Below are positions 5,250 to 13,412 of a stretch of DNA of 18,545 bases, piece after piece. Source of the DNA: Lachnospiraceae bacterium (GTDB lineage Bacteria > Bacillota > Clostridia > Lachnospirales > Lachnospiraceae); the NCBI GenBank assembly GCA_021199405.1, contig JAJQID010000217.1, positions 1 through 18,545 on the forward strand. The letters run 5' to 3'. The notes below the pieces were generated by a model. That model was not told the origin of the DNA, ran no database searches, and saw only the letters and a list, made by a program, of their open reading frames with translations. Position numbers and translations under genes: made by a program. Position 1 is the first letter of the stretch; each line of letters begins with the position of its first letter.

Positions 5250-6701
5250 ATGGGAAAAAATACGAAGAGCGGAAATATGGAAAAAATGGCGCTGACCGGC
5301 GTGCTGGAGCAGGACAATCAGCTGCTGCGCCAGCTTCTGCAGGCGGACAAAAGCTTCGATATGGTGGACCGGGCGCTGGAAATTGGCGGCAGACAGGCTC
5401 ACATGTACTTCATCGACGGGCTCTGCAAGGACGAGCTTTTGCAGAAGCTGTTACAATATTTTCTGGATCTGAAAAAAGAGGATATGCCGGAAAAAATTGA
5501 GCAGCTCAGCGCTCAGTGCGTCCCCTATATAGAGGTGTCAACGGAAAGCGATCCGGACACCATTCTGTATTCCGTGCTGGCGGGCATCTTTCTGCTGGCT
5601 ATCGACGGCTACGACCAGGTGCTTTTGCTGGACGCCAGAGAGTACCCGGCCAGAAGCGTGTCCGAGCCGGAAAAGGACAAGACCCTGCGGGGGAGCCGGG
5701 ATGGCTTTGTGGAGACTCTGATTTTCAATACGGCGTTATTGCGGCGCAGAATCCGGGACCCCCAGTTTCATGTGGAGATCCATCAGGTGGGTAAAACCTC
5801 CCGCACGGACGTGGCCCTGTGCTATGTGGAGGGCAGGGCGGACGACCATTTTTTACAGAGAATCAGAGAGCAGCTGGACAGCATTCAGGTGGACGCTCTG
5901 ACCATGAGTCAGGAGAGTCTGGCGGAGTGCTTATTTACCAAAAAATGGTACAATCCGTTCCCCAAATTCAAGCACACGGAGCGCCCGGACGCGGCCACCG
6001 CCCAGCTTCTGGAGGGAAATCTGGTGATTCTGGTGGACAACGCCCCTTCGGCGCTGATCATGCCCACCACTGTTTTTGATGTGATGGAGGAGGCGGACGA
6101 TTACTATTTCCCGCCCATCACGGGAAGCTATCTGAGGCTGAGCCGGATGCTGATCGCCATGGTGACCTATCTGTGGACGCCCCTTTTTTTGCTCCTGATA
6201 CAAAATCCGGACCGGATTCCGGAGTGGCTTTCCTTCATTGAACTGGCGGAGGAGAGCCATGTGCCGCTGATTTTGCAGTTTCTGATATTGGAGTTTGCCA
6301 TCGACGGCTTGCGGCTGGCGGCGGTGAACACCCCCAATATGCTGAGTACCCCCTTAAGCGTTCTGGCGGGCATCGTCATGGGGGAGTACGCCGTGGAGAG
6401 CGGCTGGTTCAATGCGGAGGTCCTTCTGTATATGGCGGTGGTGGCGCTGGCCAGCTATACTCAGCCCAACTACGAGATGGGCTACGCCCTGAAATTCATG
6501 CGGATGATCACCCTGATTCTGACCGCCCTGTTTGGAGGCTGGGGCTTCACGGCGGGAATCCTCATCCTTTTTGCAGCGCTTTTATTGAATAAATCCGTGT
6601 CCGGCAACAGCTACCTCTATCCGCTGATTCCCTTTGACTGGCAGGTATTGAAGCGTCTGCTGGTGCGCCGCAGGCTGTGGCCAGAGTCCAGGGAGCGGTA
6701 A
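5250..6701 (+). CDS. spoVAF: GerA-family spore membrane protein, SpoVAF-like
   Basis: This 483-residue protein belongs to the GerA A-subunit/SpoVAF family of the spore inner membrane. Members act in nutrient germinant sensing and ion or dipicolinate release. The soluble N-terminal region (about 1-285) contains the family signature R-E-Y-P-A-R-S-V-S-E-P-E-K followed by T-L-R-G-S-R-D-G-F-V-E-T (130-156). The C-terminal part has about five membrane spans between 296 and 450, with the conserved P-L-S-V-L-A-G region. It stands alone, without GerAB or GerAC partners, and the length suits SpoVAF (493 in Bacillus subtilis), so I prefer SpoVAF over a GerA receptor subunit. I chose the ATG at 5250: GAAGGGG (5233-5239) lies 10 bases upstream, within the right end of the structured element. 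An in-frame ATG at 5220 has no site. Confidence 0.85.
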   Translation: MGKNTKSGNMEKMALTGVLEQDNQLLRQLLQADKSFDMVDRALEIGGRQAHMYFIDGLCKDELLQKLLQYFLDLKKEDMPEKIEQLSAQCVPYIEVSTESDPDTILYSVLAGIFLLAIDGYDQVLLLDAREYPARSVSEPEKDKTLRGSRDGFVETLIFNTALLRRRIRDPQFHVEIHQVGKTSRTDVALCYVEGRADDHFLQRIREQLDSIQVDALTMSQESLAECLFTKKWYNPFPKFKHTERPDAATAQLLEGNLVILVDNAPSALIMPTTVFDVMEEADDYYFPPITGSYLRLSRMLIAMVTYLWTPLFLLLIQNPDRIPEWLSFIELAEESHVPLILQFLILEFAIDGLRLAAVNTPNMLSTPLSVLAGIVMGEYAVESGWFNAEVLLYMAVVALASYTQPNYEMGYALKFMRMITLILTALFGGWGFTAGILILFAALLLNKSVSGNSYLYPLIPFDWQVLKRLLVRRRLWPESRER

Positions 6702-6846
6702 GCTCTGCGGTGATGATTTGTGGGGAATGAGACAATATAAAAATCATATGTGAAATAAATCAGCATAACAGGGAAAGCAGGGTTTTGAGAAATTTATATT
6801 GTAAAAATAGATAAAAATGAACCTCTTGATTTGGTTAAAAGTAAAC
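6702..6846. other. AT-rich spacer upstream of the pilus promoter
   Basis: No gene and no clear intrinsic terminator were found between the spore gene and the pilus promoter. The DNA turns AT-rich after about 6735. Confidence 0.5.
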
Positions 6847-6901
6847 TTGACGAAAGCTTTTGAAAATGATACCATACCTTTTAGCTAATTCGACTAATTA
6901 G
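6847..6901 (+). promoter_or_regulatory. Promoter and inverted repeat of the pilus operon
   Basis: TTGACG (6847-6852), a 17-bp spacer and TACCAT (6870-6875) form a plausible promoter. Ten bases later lies a perfect inverted repeat, CTAATT (6885-6890), CGACT, AATTAG (6896-6901), over the expected start site. Its position suits a repressor operator. The leader to the chosen start is about 90 bases. Confidence 0.5.
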
Positions 6902-6971
6902 AGACGATGCTTTGTGAAGATTATGTTAATTTTCGCAATGCATGTTTAAAATGGGGGGAGGACGTCTTGCA

Positions 6972-9900
6972 ATGGGAGGATCGGTTAAGCGTTTTACGGC
7001 ATGTTTACTTGCTTTGTGTCTTTTGACCAGCCAGCTGGGAATCTCATTTTCGGATGGTGTGGTTGTCAGCGCTGAAAATACGCAGACCGCTGATGAGAAA
7101 TCCACGTCTGTGGAAGCTTCGACGGATGAAAATAAGGAAAATGATACGGCCGCGACGGCTGCAGAGACAGTGGAGGAAACCGCTGTGGAGCAGAGCGCGG
7201 CTGATTTTATTGCTGAGGACGCGGCGCAGATCGCCGCCGCCGGCTCTTTAGAGGAAGCCAGGACCCTTTTGGACGTCAGCTCGGGAGGCATGGAACTGGA
7301 GAGTGCTTCCGATGAGGCGGGAATGGAAGCTGCGGCTGCACAGGTCGCCGGGACGGAGGATGAGACCGGGGACGCGGCAAATGGAGAAGAAAATATAGCT
7401 GAGAATGGCGCCCTGCAGGAGGCTGCTTCCGGGGATGAGTCTGCCGCGGATACAGAAGCGGTTGAAGACAACGACGCCGCGGATGCCGGTGAAACCGGGT
7501 CAGGGGAAGCTTTGAGCACGGAGGAATCCCGGAACGAAGATGCCGCAAACGCAGAAGAGACCCGGAACGGGGACGCTGCGGATGATCAGAATGGAGAAGA
7601 TGGGGCTGCTGACAGCACGGAGGAAGCTCAGCCTGCGACAGGAGCCGAGGACGGCGATTCTGAGGAGGGAGACCAGTCTGCGCCCGAATCTGAGGATGGC
7701 GCTTCTGAGAACGGAGCCCAGTCTGCAACCGAGTCTGAGGATAGCAATCCCGCAGAGGAGAAAACAGAGGATGCAGAGGATGCCGCTGATCCGGATTCTC
7801 AGGAGAACTTAGATGCCGTTGATGAGGACAACGAAAATGCCGCCCCGGAGGAGGGCGCTGTTTCTGATGTGGAAAATGACGCGGACACCGAGGCGGATTC
7901 GGAGAAGCAGGATGCGGCTAATGAGGAAGCTTCTGGCAATTTGGATGCCGCTGATGAGGAGGCTTCCGATGATTTGGATGCTGTTGATGAGAAGGCTTCC
8001 GATGAGGACGCGGTTGACGCTGAAAATATTGATGAGGAGACCTCCGCTGCTCTGGAGTCAGAGGAAGCTATGGCTGATTCCCTGACTGCTGAGGACGGGG
8101 AAGCTTTGGAGGAAGAGGACAAAGAGCCCGTCATCTATGAGGCGGAGACTAGCAATGGTATTATTGTGTCCGTTGTGGCACCGGGGGGGGTATTACCGGA
8201 TGATATCACTTTAGTTGCCGCCCTGATTGGTAGCAGCGAGGACCAGAGCCGCAGTGCGTCCGCCGTTGGCGAAGCGCTGGATGAGCACAATATTTCTTAC
8301 GATGGCTATGTAGCTATCGATGTACATTTTGAGGATGGGACTGGAACCGAAGTCGAACCAGACGGCGCGGTTGCGGTCTCTTTTTCGTTGCCTGAAGGAC
8401 TTCTGCCCGAGGGGGCGCAGAACCTGGAGGTCCAGCACCTGAAGGAGGATGGAAACGGGAACGTGACGGAAGTGGAGACTGTGGCGGCGGAGACGGAGAA
8501 TCTGGGCCAGATTTCTATGGATGGCGCTGGCCAGGTGGTGGCGGAATTTGAGGTGGAGGGGTTTTCGAGCTTTACGATTACATATGATCGTGGTTCAGGT
8601 AGCCAATTTGATTTAGAATTGAATTTGGTTTTTCTGGATAAGTCTGATGTTTCAATCACGCAAAGTACTATTTTTATTTCTAGTAGTGATTTTAGCACTA
8701 GCAGTTCAACAACACCATCAGATGTTGCTGAAAAGATTAAGGATTATGTAATAAATGCTTCCTTTTCGTATGCTGCATTGGCGAAAAGCGTTGAGGAAGC
8801 CGTTGGAGGAAGCGCTGACAAAATAACTGTTTTATTTTGTAATTCGGGTGGATGGAGATTTTCAAGTGGAAAACATAGCGGAACTTCTAATAAAGTTACT
8901 GACCAAACAGATTACAGTATTTATTTTGTTTACACTGCGGCTACAGCCGAACTACCCGCTGTTTATTATTATGCTGGCGTCAATAATGCACCGGAAGTAT
9001 CTGAGGCTGCATCATTTACTTTGAATAAAAGCTCGTTAATAACGGTAAGTGATTTGACACCACAACCAACAGATTCGGCATTTACGGGATTATCATACAC
9101 TGCTGTTATTGCAGAAAGCTCATCAGAGGCTATAGGTGTAGGCGTGGTGAACCCTTCTTATTTGTATTATGATAATTCAACCTGGTATTATTCAACGGAG
9201 GATACCATAGCATCGGGTGCAAATATCGATGTAACTGACGGTACCTGGACAGCATTTCCAACAGGAGCTTCTTTATATTTTGTATACCCTGAGATAGTGA
9301 CTGTTTCGGCAACTCTTATTTATGAGGATTTGAGCGGGAGCAATTCAGAAGATTCTGAGAAAATCAGTATTTCACTTGTAACTGGCCTGGAGACTCAGGT
9401 TAATAAAATGGATTTGACGGATATTCCTGCCAGCGGCAGCTACTACAACGGCAAGGAGTTTTCATATGCTGTTATCAGTGATAGTGCAGCAAATGCATCC
9501 GCTTCAAGCAGCAAAGTGACCTGGCTGAAATATGATAACGATACGTTATATTATAGTACGGACGATACGACAATAACGGGTGGGTCAATTAGTTGGTCAG
9601 TATTTGATAGTTCCTCGATGAAATTGTATTTCCTGTACTATTCAATAAGCCCGTCAGTGAAAACGACGGGAACAAATAATGATTCTGCTTATAATACAGG
9701 AACTTATACTTTTCAGGCTGATCAGGGTGTTTCAAAATCCGATTTTATAACCTACTGGGCGGAGAATGTAACGGGTTATACCTGCACGGATGTCGCGATT
9801 ATCGATGGTAACTCTTATGTGTCCGTATATCGTGTAATGTATGCATCTAAACTCAGTGAGGAGGCAGCTTCAGCAGGCTGGTATTATAGACCTTCCAGCG

Positions 9901-12053
9901 ATAATGACTCATGGAAGTCATTTAGCATATCTAATCTGTGTTTTGTATACACCAAAAATGATATCAGTATTACCTACAACAATGGCACAGATTACCCGGA
10001 TGGCGCAGATGCATCGACAATAGCAGCGACAACTGTGACGTCTGCGGCAACAGTATATACACTTGCTGTTCCGACAACATTAACAGGAAACGGAACTGAT
10101 AATAATACGGGGACAACGTATTATTATCAATGGACCGGATGGGCATTTTCGTCATTGGCTGATTATGATAAGTCCATTGAATTGAGTAGTGTTACATGGA
10201 CAAACAATAATACCACCCCTTCACAGACGATTACTGTCCCCAATACTGTTGTTGTGGAAAATGACACGATTCAACTTTATAGTACCTATACAAAAAGTGC
10301 TTTATGTACGGTAACATTTGAATGGGAGGATTCTGAAAAGGTGCCATCTGATGTGTCGTTGCCGTATTCAACATCCTCTAATTCAGTAAGTGTGGCTGCT
10401 GGAGAAGAAATAAGCCTGTCTTCATATTCAACGTATGAAAATGATGGATACGTGAAGGGTGGAGTTAAATATACATGGAAGGGTTGGTATTATAAAGATA
10501 GCGGTAATAATTTAGTAAAAGTGTCAGATTCAGTTTACAAAGTCAATGAATCAATTGCATTGATAGGCTTGTGGAGCGCAGTTGATACGGTTTCACTGGA
10601 ATTGTATACGAATTTTGAAATGGATTCAAGTGAACAGGGCAGTTTGATTGCATATTTTAATAGTACTTCTTATGGCGGAGCAATTGGCGGTTATACATCG
10701 GATGGGACGGTTTCTGGTAGTGTATCAACAGACTTAAAATCAATTGTGGATGTAGATGAAAAGATAGGAACGATTGAGATAGGAGGGACTATTACACTGC
10801 CAACAATGAATCAGGGCGACAGAGTAACGGATGACAGCTATCTTTTCAGTGGATGGAAGATTATGGTCACCACGGAGAGCGGAAGTGAAACATTTGATCT
10901 GGGTGATTATGTTAATGATTATGGCGCTCCAACATCAGCAACGATAGATTCGGATACCGGAATAAAATTTTGGCTGGAAAATGGCGTCTATAACATTACA
11001 GTGCCAAAGGGAAAAATAACAATTCAGGCGTCTTTGTTTAAAGAAACGAACAGCTGGACAGCTCAGTATAACACGCAGGATTTGTTAAAAATTGAGAGAA
11101 CCAGCGTGGATTTCAGTAGCACTACAGCTTATTTAGGGTCTGTAAAGGATATAGAGGTTTATGTATATGATCTGAGTAAAGGAGATTGGAGCGATCCTGT
11201 TAAGCTCTCGGCAGACAATTTAAGTGATGGCGAATTCTATTTCAGCTATTCCAAGTTGGCTTGTGTAGATTTAATTGCGACGCCTTATCAAGGTTACAGC
11301 ATTGTGCAGACAAAATATACGGTTTGCTTTGGTTCCAATGGTCCTAACACCTCCGGATGGACTGCGTCAGGAAAAGAAACGACAATCAATGGCAAAGAGC
11401 CGTATTATTTTGATAATGTCCAGGACACATGCACACTGGAAATATATTTGGCAAAGGTTTATGAAATTGATTTTCAGGTGGTAGATACATCTGGGGCTGC
11501 AGTGTCCGGCGCATTGTCCAATTCTCTTGATACGATTTATGTCTCGCCAGTAGGTGTTGCAGCTGATATAACAGGATGCAGTCTGACTGGAACTACAGGG
11601 CATGACAGTTGCACTTCAGAAAATAGTTCGACAGCTGTAAATAAGGCCAAAAGTATGTTTGAGAGTTCTTCAACTTATTGTCTAAATACAAGTTTGACGA
11701 TATCGAATCCTAACTTGAGTTCAATAGTATATACATCGGTTAAAGGATGGAACTATGGATATAGTGGGCCAAATTCAACTGGTACGGCTTTGACTGATTT
11801 TTCTATTTCTTCTTTAAGTAGTATTGCTGATAGTAATGGTGTAATTATGTTGACAGCTATAGTGTCTGCAATCATCGTACCTACTGAAGCTTCTACAGAC
11901 ACAGCACCCTACATGCTGCTGTTTGGCACAGGAACGGCAGCGGGAGTGGTGTTGCTGGCGGCTGGATGGAAGAATAAACGCCGCAGGCGTGTGTTGAGCG
12001 GGGAACTGGATGAGGTCTCCCGTGTAAAGAGAGGCCGGAAGGATGTGTGGTAA
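6972..12053 (+). CDS. Giant secreted surface protein, probable pilus tip or cell-wall adhesin
   Basis: This protein of about 1693 residues opens the pilus operon and takes the place of the Cpa tip adhesin in FCT-type loci. GGGGGGAGG (6953-6961) lies 10 bases before the ATG at 6972; the earlier in-frame ATG at 6942 has no such site. After a signal peptide (basic start, CLLALCLLTSQLG core) come about 340 residues rich in Asp, Glu, Ala and Ser with internal repeats (about 46-384). A folded domain follows (about 386-540), and then four related modules of about 105-118 residues, each ending L/I-Y-F-V-Y-like (8605-9952). After these come beta-rich domains resembling InlB/Flg_new-type repeats (for example WKGWYYKDSGN, then IALIGLWS). 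The end has one membrane span, K-N-K-R-R-R-R and a further tail of about 23 residues. No LPXTG is seen; PTEAST precedes the span. Base composition changes sharply at about 8580 and 11890. Confidence 0.8.
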   Translation: MGGSVKRFTACLLALCLLTSQLGISFSDGVVVSAENTQTADEKSTSVEASTDENKENDTAATAAETVEETAVEQSAADFIAEDAAQIAAAGSLEEARTLLDVSSGGMELESASDEAGMEAAAAQVAGTEDETGDAANGEENIAENGALQEAASGDESAADTEAVEDNDAADAGETGSGEALSTEESRNEDAANAEETRNGDAADDQNGEDGAADSTEEAQPATGAEDGDSEEGDQSAPESEDGASENGAQSATESEDSNPAEEKTEDAEDAADPDSQENLDAVDEDNENAAPEEGAVSDVENDADTEADSEKQDAANEEASGNLDAADEEASDDLDAVDEKASDEDAVDAENIDEETSAALESEEAMADSLTAEDGEALEEEDKEPVIYEAETSNGIIVSVVAPGGVLPDDITLVAALIGSSEDQSRSASAVGEALDEHNISYDGYVAIDVHFEDGTGTEVEPDGAVAVSFSLPEGLLPEGAQNLEVQHLKEDGNGNVTEVETVAAETENLGQISMDGAGQVVAEFEVEGFSSFTITYDRGSGSQFDLELNLVFLDKSDVSITQSTIFISSSDFSTSSSTTPSDVAEKIKDYVINASFSYAALAKSVEEAVGGSADKITVLFCNSGGWRFSSGKHSGTSNKVTDQTDYSIYFVYTAATAELPAVYYYAGVNNAPEVSEAASFTLNKSSLITVSDLTPQPTDSAFTGLSYTAVIAESSSEAIGVGVVNPSYLYYDNSTWYYSTEDTIASGANIDVTDGTWTAFPTGASLYFVYPEIVTVSATLIYEDLSGSNSEDSEKISISLVTGLETQVNKMDLTDIPASGSYYNGKEFSYAVISDSAANASASSSKVTWLKYDNDTLYYSTDDTTITGGSISWSVFDSSSMKLYFLYYSISPSVKTTGTNNDSAYNTGTYTFQADQGVSKSDFITYWAENVTGYTCTDVAIIDGNSYVSVYRVMYASKLSEEAASAGWYYRPSSDNDSWKSFSISNLCFVYTKNDISITYNNGTDYPDGADASTIAATTVTSAATVYTLAVPTTLTGNGTDNNTGTTYYYQWTGWAFSSLADYDKSIELSSVTWTNNNTTPSQTITVPNTVVVENDTIQLYSTYTKSALCTVTFEWEDSEKVPSDVSLPYSTSSNSVSVAAGEEISLSSYSTYENDGYVKGGVKYTWKGWYYKDSGNNLVKVSDSVYKVNESIALIGLWSAVDTVSLELYTNFEMDSSEQGSLIAYFNSTSYGGAIGGYTSDGTVSGSVSTDLKSIVDVDEKIGTIEIGGTITLPTMNQGDRVTDDSYLFSGWKIMVTTESGSETFDLGDYVNDYGAPTSATIDSDTGIKFWLENGVYNITVPKGKITIQASLFKETNSWTAQYNTQDLLKIERTSVDFSSTTAYLGSVKDIEVYVYDLSKGDWSDPVKLSADNLSDGEFYFSYSKLACVDLIATPYQGYSIVQTKYTVCFGSNGPNTSGWTASGKETTINGKEPYYFDNVQDTCTLEIYLAKVYEIDFQVVDTSGAAVSGALSNSLDTIYVSPVGVAADITGCSLTGTTGHDSCTSENSSTAVNKAKSMFESSSTYCLNTSLTISNPNLSSIVYTSVKGWNYGYSGPNSTGTALTDFSISSLSSIADSNGVIMLTAIVSAIIVPTEASTDTAPYMLLFGTGTAAGVVLLAAGWKNKRRRRVLSGELDEVSRVKRGRKDVW
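7107..8123 (+). repeat. Acidic low-complexity repeat region inside the adhesin gene
   Basis: This stretch encodes about 340 residues that are mostly Asp, Glu, Ala, Ser, Asn and Gly. DNA repeats are visible. A 45-bp unit occurs twice (7647-7691, 7692-7736; EDGxSExGxQSAxES). A 33-bp unit occurs twice, with a third shortened copy (7911-7943, 7944-7976, 7977-8006; DAAxEEASxxL). Such repeats can gain or lose units by slippage. The segment is probably an extended, negatively charged stalk. Confidence 0.8.
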
Positions 12054-12095
12054 GAGGCATGAGGACGGGCTCTTAGACGGAGGGAGACTGAAATA

Positions 12096-12509
12096 ATGAG
12101 AGGTAAGAAGAATGAGGGCGGTGTTCCTCTGGGTGCTGTGGGGAATCAGCCGAGGGAGCCGGGGAAGAAGCTACCGGATCTGGAGCCGGTGTCCGAGCTG
12201 CTGGGGAAGATGAAGTTTCGGCGGAAGCTTTTCGGCGGGGTGGATGAGGCGGATGTGTGGCGAAAGCTGGAGACTCTGGAGCGTACATACGAAAATGTGC
12301 TGGACAGGCAGGCGGCCTATTATCAGGCTCTGATTGATGAGAGGGAGATGGAAGCAGCAAATTGCCGGAAGTCGCTTGAGATGTGGAAAGCGGAAGAGTT
12401 GCATTCCTGGGAAAATCAGGAGGAATGGGACGAGGGCGCGGCATATCCTCAAAGGTCGGCTGAGACGCGGGAAGCGCTGGCGGAGGAAGGCGGTGATGAC
12501 GATGGATAG
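12096..12509 (+). CDS. Small acidic coiled-coil protein, weakly DivIVA-like, in the pilus operon
   Basis: This 137-residue protein has no signal peptide and no membrane span, so it should stay in the cytoplasm. After a basic, Gly/Pro-rich start, residues 38-80 read KMKFRRKLFGGVDEADVWRK, then a helical, heptad-like stretch (L-E-T-L-E-R-T-Y-E-N-V-L) to about 115. The F-x-x-K-L-F-G-G-x-D-E-x-D-V-W pattern recalls the N-terminal membrane-binding part of DivIVA-type proteins, but the match is short and I am not sure of it. The tail is strongly acidic (EEGGDDDG). GGAGGGAGA before the ATG supports the start. It begins 42 bases after the adhesin and overlaps the SipA-like gene by 14 bases. The classical FCT locus has no counterpart that I know of. 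A role in placing the pilus machinery is conceivable but unproven. Confidence 0.6.
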   Translation: MRGKKNEGGVPLGAVGNQPREPGKKLPDLEPVSELLGKMKFRRKLFGGVDEADVWRKLETLERTYENVLDRQAAYYQALIDEREMEAANCRKSLEMWKAEELHSWENQEEWDEGAAYPQRSAETREALAEEGGDDDG

Positions 12510-13083
12510 ACCGAAGGGGAAGCCTCCTCCCGAGAAGAAGCGCATGCAGCTGACTCCGGAGCAGGTCATACGAAAAAGACGCCAGAGGCTGGCGGACAAG
12601 GCGGATATTCACAGCTTTTTCTTTAAGCTGGCGGCGCTGGCGGTGTTGCTGGCGGTGCTGTTCGGGGTGGTTTTTGGAATCACTCCCATGCCGAACGACA
12701 GCATGTCGCCGAGACTTTCCGCGGGTGACCTGATCCTTTATTATCGGCTGGCGGACAGATGGTCCATCAACGAGGTCATGGTTTTTCAGAAGGACGGAGA
12801 GCTCTACGTAGGCCGGGTGGTAGCCCGTGGCGGTGATACCGTGGAAATCACGGAGTACGCCACCCTTGTGGTGAACGGCAGCACGGTGATTGAGAACGAC
12901 ATCTACTACAGCACTCCGCGCTACGACAGCGACGTGACCTACCCGGTCACCCTCGCAGATGGTGAATACTTCATCCTCTGCGACCAACGCCAAGGCGCCA
13001 AGGATAGCCGTTATTTCGGGGCTGTCAGTGAAAGCGAGACTCTGGGCAAGGTGATTACAGTGGTGAGGCGGTCTGGTTTGTAG
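12496..13083 (+). CDS. sipA: Signal-peptidase-I-like pilus assembly protein (SipA-like)
   Basis: This 195-residue membrane protein of the S26 signal peptidase family has a cytoplasmic basic start, one span (about 43-63) and an extracellular domain. Box B, NDSMSPRLSAGD (67-78), keeps the Ser (S69). Box D, which usually holds the catalytic Lys in Y-x-K-R-V-x-G-x-P-G-D, reads YVGRVVARGGD (104-114), with Gly106 at the Lys position. Box E, with KDSRYFGAV (169-177), is well kept. The SipA protein of Streptococcus pyogenes FCT loci likewise lacks the Ser/Lys dyad, with Gly at the Lys position as I recall, and is needed for pilus polymerisation; a similar chaperone role is inferred here. I chose the ATG at 12496: GGAGG (12482-12486) is 9 bases upstream. 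The longer in-frame extension upstream of it overlaps the preceding gene. Start overlap suggests translational coupling. Confidence 0.85.
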   Translation: MTMDRPKGKPPPEKKRMQLTPEQVIRKRRQRLADKADIHSFFFKLAALAVLLAVLFGVVFGITPMPNDSMSPRLSAGDLILYYRLADRWSINEVMVFQKDGELYVGRVVARGGDTVEITEYATLVVNGSTVIENDIYYSTPRYDSDVTYPVTLADGEYFILCDQRQGAKDSRYFGAVSESETLGKVITVVRRSGL

Positions 13084-13251
13084 GCAGTTGCAACAAAAGT
13101 GCAGCGCTTGGATTTATAGGTAACTGCATTAAATGTGAGGCGATCTGGCTTGTGGCAGTTGTGTCAAAGGTGCGGTGTTCCGGCTACAGGCGGTTGCAAC
13201 AAAAGTGAGGTGCTTTGGTTTATAGACAGCTATAACAAAGGCACTGGCTCC
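13075..13251 (+). repeat. Five degenerate 35-bp direct repeats upstream of the major pilin
   Basis: Five units follow each other without spacers: 13075-13109, 13110-13146 (37 bp), 13147-13181, 13182-13216 and 13217-13251. Each begins GG(T/C/A), followed by a segment like TTGTAGGCAGTTGCAAC and then AAAGTG. Partial copies flank the array, the left one inside the 3' end of the sipA-like gene. Units 1 and 4 contain the perfect palindrome GTTGCAAC. The units have diverged, and there are no CRISPR-type spacers. They could be binding sites controlling the pilin gene or relics of slippage. Confidence 0.7.
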
Positions 13252-13412
13252 GGTATTTAAATATAGGAAGAAATGTCAAGATGTTCTGAACTGTGAACAT
13301 CCGGTCAAACTGGAAAAGGGCTCCGGTCTGTGAGCAGCCTGCCAGATGTAACAAGTTAATTTCCCACCAAAGAGTGGGAACACGCAAGTTATTATGAGAA
13401 GGGATAAACATC
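13252..13412 (+). promoter_or_regulatory. Leader of the major pilin gene with two hairpins
   Basis: GATGTTC (13280-13286) / GAACATC (13295-13301) and TTCCCAC (13361-13367) / GTGGGAA (13374-13380) are perfect 7-bp stems. Neither is followed by a T-run, so they are not terminators. The second lies 16 bases before the GAGAAGGG ribosome site (13396-13403) and may stabilise the 5' end of an abundant mRNA. No convincing -35/-10 pair was found, so a separate pilin promoter is not shown. Confidence 0.4.

Noticed and set aside
5012..5500. A plus-strand open frame of 162 codons across the structured element
   Set aside because: It covers the inverted repeats, has no ribosome site and overlaps the SpoVAF-like gene in another frame.
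6926..8134. Long minus-strand Ser/Ala-rich frames opposite the adhesin start
   Set aside because: They are shadows of the acidic Asp/Glu/Ala repeats and have no start signals.
11220..11420. A thioester domain (Cys-Gln) in the adhesin, as in Cpa
   Set aside because: Cys residues exist (for example LACVDLIATPYQGY) but the order and context of thioester motifs could not be confirmed.
13075..13251. CRISPR array
   Set aside because: The units are contiguous and diverged, with no unique spacers and no cas genes nearby.
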